Assembly: GCA_959600045.1 (NCBI GenBank)
Contig: CAUGKJ010000051.1
Span: 1-6,433 of the forward strand
DNA length: 6,433 bases
Direction: 5' to 3'
DNA from: an uncultured Haemophilus sp.
GTDB lineage: Bacteria > Pseudomonadota > Gammaproteobacteria > Enterobacterales > Pasteurellaceae
Shown here: positions 4,704-6,433 of the stretch, in pieces
Position numbering within the stretch: position 1 is the stretch's first letter
Layout of the letters: each line of letters begins with the position of its first letter
Made by a program: the position numbers and the translations under genes
The notes under the pieces: model-generated
Told to the model about the DNA's origin: nothing
Seen by the model: only the letters and a program-made list of their open reading frames with translations
Databases searched by the model: none

Positions 4704-6433
4704 CTACTCAGCTTTAGTCACTGCAATACTTAACTCACCTAACGCCTGCGGATTCGCAAAACTTGGCGCTTCGGTCATTAAACAAGCTGCTGCCGTTGTT
4801 TTCGGGAATGCAATCACATCACGGATATTTTCAGTGCCAGTTAAAAGCATGGTTAAGCGATCTAAACCGAAAGCTAAACCTGCATGTGGCGGTGTACCAA
4901 ATTTTAATGCATCTAATAAGAAACCAAATTTTTCACGTTGTTCTTGTTCATTGATACCAAGAATGCGGAATACGGTTTGCTGCATTTTCGGATCGAAAAT
5001 ACGCACGGAACCACCACCTACTTCATAGCCATTAATAACCATATCGTAAGCATTTGCTACCGCACTTGTTGGATCTGCTTCTAATTGCTCAGGACTAAAA
5101 TCTTTTGGTGAAGTGAATGGGTGGTGCATTGCTGCAAGATTACCCTCTTCATCACGTTCAAACATTGGGAAATCGATCACCCAAAGTGGTTGCCACTCAT
5201 CTAAACGAGTTAAGCCAAGATCACGACCTAATTTCAAACGTAACGCACCCATTGCATCCGTAGTGGTTTGCCATTTGTCTGCACCGAAGAATAAGATATC
5301 GCCAGTTTGAGCTTTCACACGTTCTGCTAACGCTTTCCATACCTCTTCATCTAAGAATTTCGCGATCGGGCTTTGTACGCCTTCAAGACCAGCATTAATG
5401 TCATTTACTTTCGCCCAAGCTAAACCTTTTGCACCGTAAATACCAACAAATTGTGTATATTCATCAATTTGTTTACGAGTGATTTCAGTACCATTTGGTA
5501 CACGAATGACTGCCACACGGCCGTTTGGATTATTTGCTGGCTCATTAAATACTTTAAATTCAACGTCTTTAACGATATCTGCCACATCAACTAGTTCAAG
5601 CGGGTTACGCAAATCTGGTTTATCTGAACCAAAACGAGTCATCGCTTCTTGCCAGGTCATTTGTGGGAATTTACCTAAATCCACACCAATGATGTTTTGC
5701 CATAAACCGTGCACCATGCGCTCCATGATCTCACGTACTTCTGGCGCAGTTAAGAAAGAGGTTTCCACATCGATTTGGGTAAATTCTGGTTGACGATCTG
5801 CACGTAAATCTTCATCACGGAAACATTTCACGATTTGATAATAACGATCAAAACCAGACATCATTAAAAGCTGTTTGAAAAGCTGCGGTGACTGCGGCAA
5901 TGCATAGAATTTGCCTTTATGTACACGGCTTGGCACTAAATAGTCACGCGCACCTTCTGGCGTTGCTTTGGTAAGCATTGGGGTTTCGATATCAAGGAAA
6001 CCATTGTCATCCATAAAACGGCGCACAAAGCTGGTGATTTTCGCTCGAGTTTTTAAACGTTGTGCCATTTCTGGACGACGTAAATCTAAATAACGATATT
6101 TTAAACGTTGTTCTTCAGTGTTGTTTTGGTTGAAGTCTAACGGTAAAACATCAGAAGCATTGTAGATGCGTAATTCTTTTGCTAACACTTCCACTTCGCC
6201 TGTCGCCATATTTTTATTAATTTGATTGTCAGGACGCGCGATCACTTCACCTTTAATTTGAATACAAAATTCATTACGTAAGCCTGAAGCTGCAGTTAAC
6301 GCTTCTTGATATTTCGGGTCAAAACAAACTTGCACTATACCATCACGATCACGCATATCGATAAAAATTAAACCGCCTAAATCGCGACGACGGTGAACCC
6401 AACCGCTTAATGTTACTTCTTTTACAATATTGT
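4704..6433 (-). CDS. aspS: Aspartyl-tRNA synthetase, N-terminus cut by the window edge
   Basis: AspRS joins aspartate to tRNA-Asp using ATP in the cytoplasm. The frame is open from the window edge (first full codon at 6431-6429) to the TAG at 4706-4704, giving 575 residues. The ATG at 6356 is internal: the 25 codons before it encode [17 protein letters not shown] and LGGLIFID, the conserved OB-fold that binds the anticodon. About 12 residues appear to be missing, judging from a remembered H. influenzae length near 588. In visible numbering, class II motif 1 lies near 145-152 (FLDIETPM), the flipping loop TPEGARD follows, motif 2 spans 204-221 ([18 protein letters not shown]) and motif 3 spans 518-526 (GLAFGLDRL). 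The long insert between motifs 2 and 3 is the bacterial GAD-type domain. Leu at visible position 18, where non-discriminating enzymes such as that of Pseudomonas carry His, suggests a tRNA-Asp-specific enzyme. Promoter and start lie outside the window. Confidence 0.97.
   Translation of the reverse strand, partial: NIVKEVTLSGWVHRRRDLGGLIFIDMRDRDGIVQVCFDPKYQEALTAASGLRNEFCIQIKGEVIARPDNQINKNMATGEVEVLAKELRIYNASDVLPLDFNQNNTEEQRLKYRYLDLRRPEMAQRLKTRAKITSFVRRFMDDNGFLDIETPMLTKATPEGARDYLVPSRVHKGKFYALPQSPQLFKQLLMMSGFDRYYQIVKCFRDEDLRADRQPEFTQIDVETSFLTAPEVREIMERMVHGLWQNIIGVDLGKFPQMTWQEAMTRFGSDKPDLRNPLELVDVADIVKDVEFKVFNEPANNPNGRVAVIRVPNGTEITRKQIDEYTQFVGIYGAKGLAWAKVNDINAGLEGVQSPIAKFLDEEVWKALAERVKAQTGDILFFGADKWQTTTDAMGALRLKLGRDLGLTRLDEWQPLWVIDFPMFERDEEGNLAAMHHPFTSPKDFSPEQLEADPTSAVANAYDMVINGYEVGGGSVRIFDPKMQQTVFRILGINEQEQREKFGFLLDALKFGTPPHAGLAFGLDRLTMLLTGTENIRDVIAFPKTTAAACLMTEAPSFANPQALGELSIAVTKAE
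5059..5067 (-). repeat. DNA uptake signal sequence core (ACCGCACTT on plus)
   Basis: An exact core inside aspS, where the coding strand spells Ser-Ala-Val in the segment [12 protein letters not shown]. The AT-rich flanks of the extended signal are poor here, so it may be a weaker uptake site than the others. Confidence 0.75.

Noticed and set aside
4763..5793. Several plus-strand open frames up to 104 codons
   Set aside because: All are antisense to aspS, whose conserved motifs account fully for the sequence.
6354..6356. ATG at 6356 as the start of aspS
   Set aside because: The frame stays open upstream to the window edge and encodes conserved AspRS residues, so this methionine is internal.
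1..6433. CRISPR array, tRNA, rRNA, transposase or integrase
   Set aside because: No regularly spaced repeats apart from uptake signals, no cloverleaf-like segments, and no mobility genes on either strand.

Overview
All supported genes in this 6.4 kb window lie on the minus strand, so the biological reading order is from high to low coordinates. The likely source is a Pasteurellaceae bacterium of the Haemophilus type. Eight exact copies of the Hin-type DNA uptake signal core AAGTGCGGT (or its complement ACCGCACTT) occur here. I saw no copy of the alternative Apl-type core ACAAGCGGT. The RuvC, YebC and AspRS proteins also closely resemble Haemophilus influenzae proteins as I remember them. The species cannot be fixed from the sequence alone.

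Layout in transcription order: (1) 6433-4704, aspS, aspartyl-tRNA synthetase, cut by the window edge at its N-terminus. (2) 4640-4245, an AT-rich gene for a small four-helix membrane protein of unknown function. (3) 3966-2698, an NRAMP-superfamily transporter whose DPGN metal-binding motif is replaced by GGSH. (4) 2596-2138, nudB, a Nudix hydrolase. (5) 2090-1350, yebC. (6) 1332-898, a small lipoprotein with some likeness to the MliC lysozyme-inhibitor family. (7) 847-275, ruvC. (8) 216-1, the first 72 codons of ruvA, open at the window edge.

The backbone aspS - nudB - yebC - ruvC - ruvA is a conserved gammaproteobacterial housekeeping block covering tRNA charging, folate precursor and nucleotide hydrolysis, a translation/regulatory factor, and Holliday-junction processing. 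The small membrane gene, the transporter and the lipoprotein gene look like accessory additions between its members.

Regulatory structure is unusually legible. Intrinsic terminators follow aspS (a decayed inverted uptake-signal pair), the membrane gene (a near-perfect pair), the transporter (a perfect pair, 15-bp stem) and the lipoprotein gene (a GC-rich hairpin 14 nt before the ruvC start codon). A good sigma-70 promoter precedes nudB and a TATAAT box precedes yebC. A 20-bp palindrome of the form CTG-N10-CAG between ruvC and ruvA fits a LexA (SOS) operator for ruvAB.

I found no CRISPR array, tRNA, rRNA, insertion sequence or clear new defence or mobile system. The most interesting items are the altered transporter site, the candidate lysozyme-inhibitor lipoprotein, the terminator pressed against ruvC, and the uptake-signal hairpins that bracket the small membrane gene.
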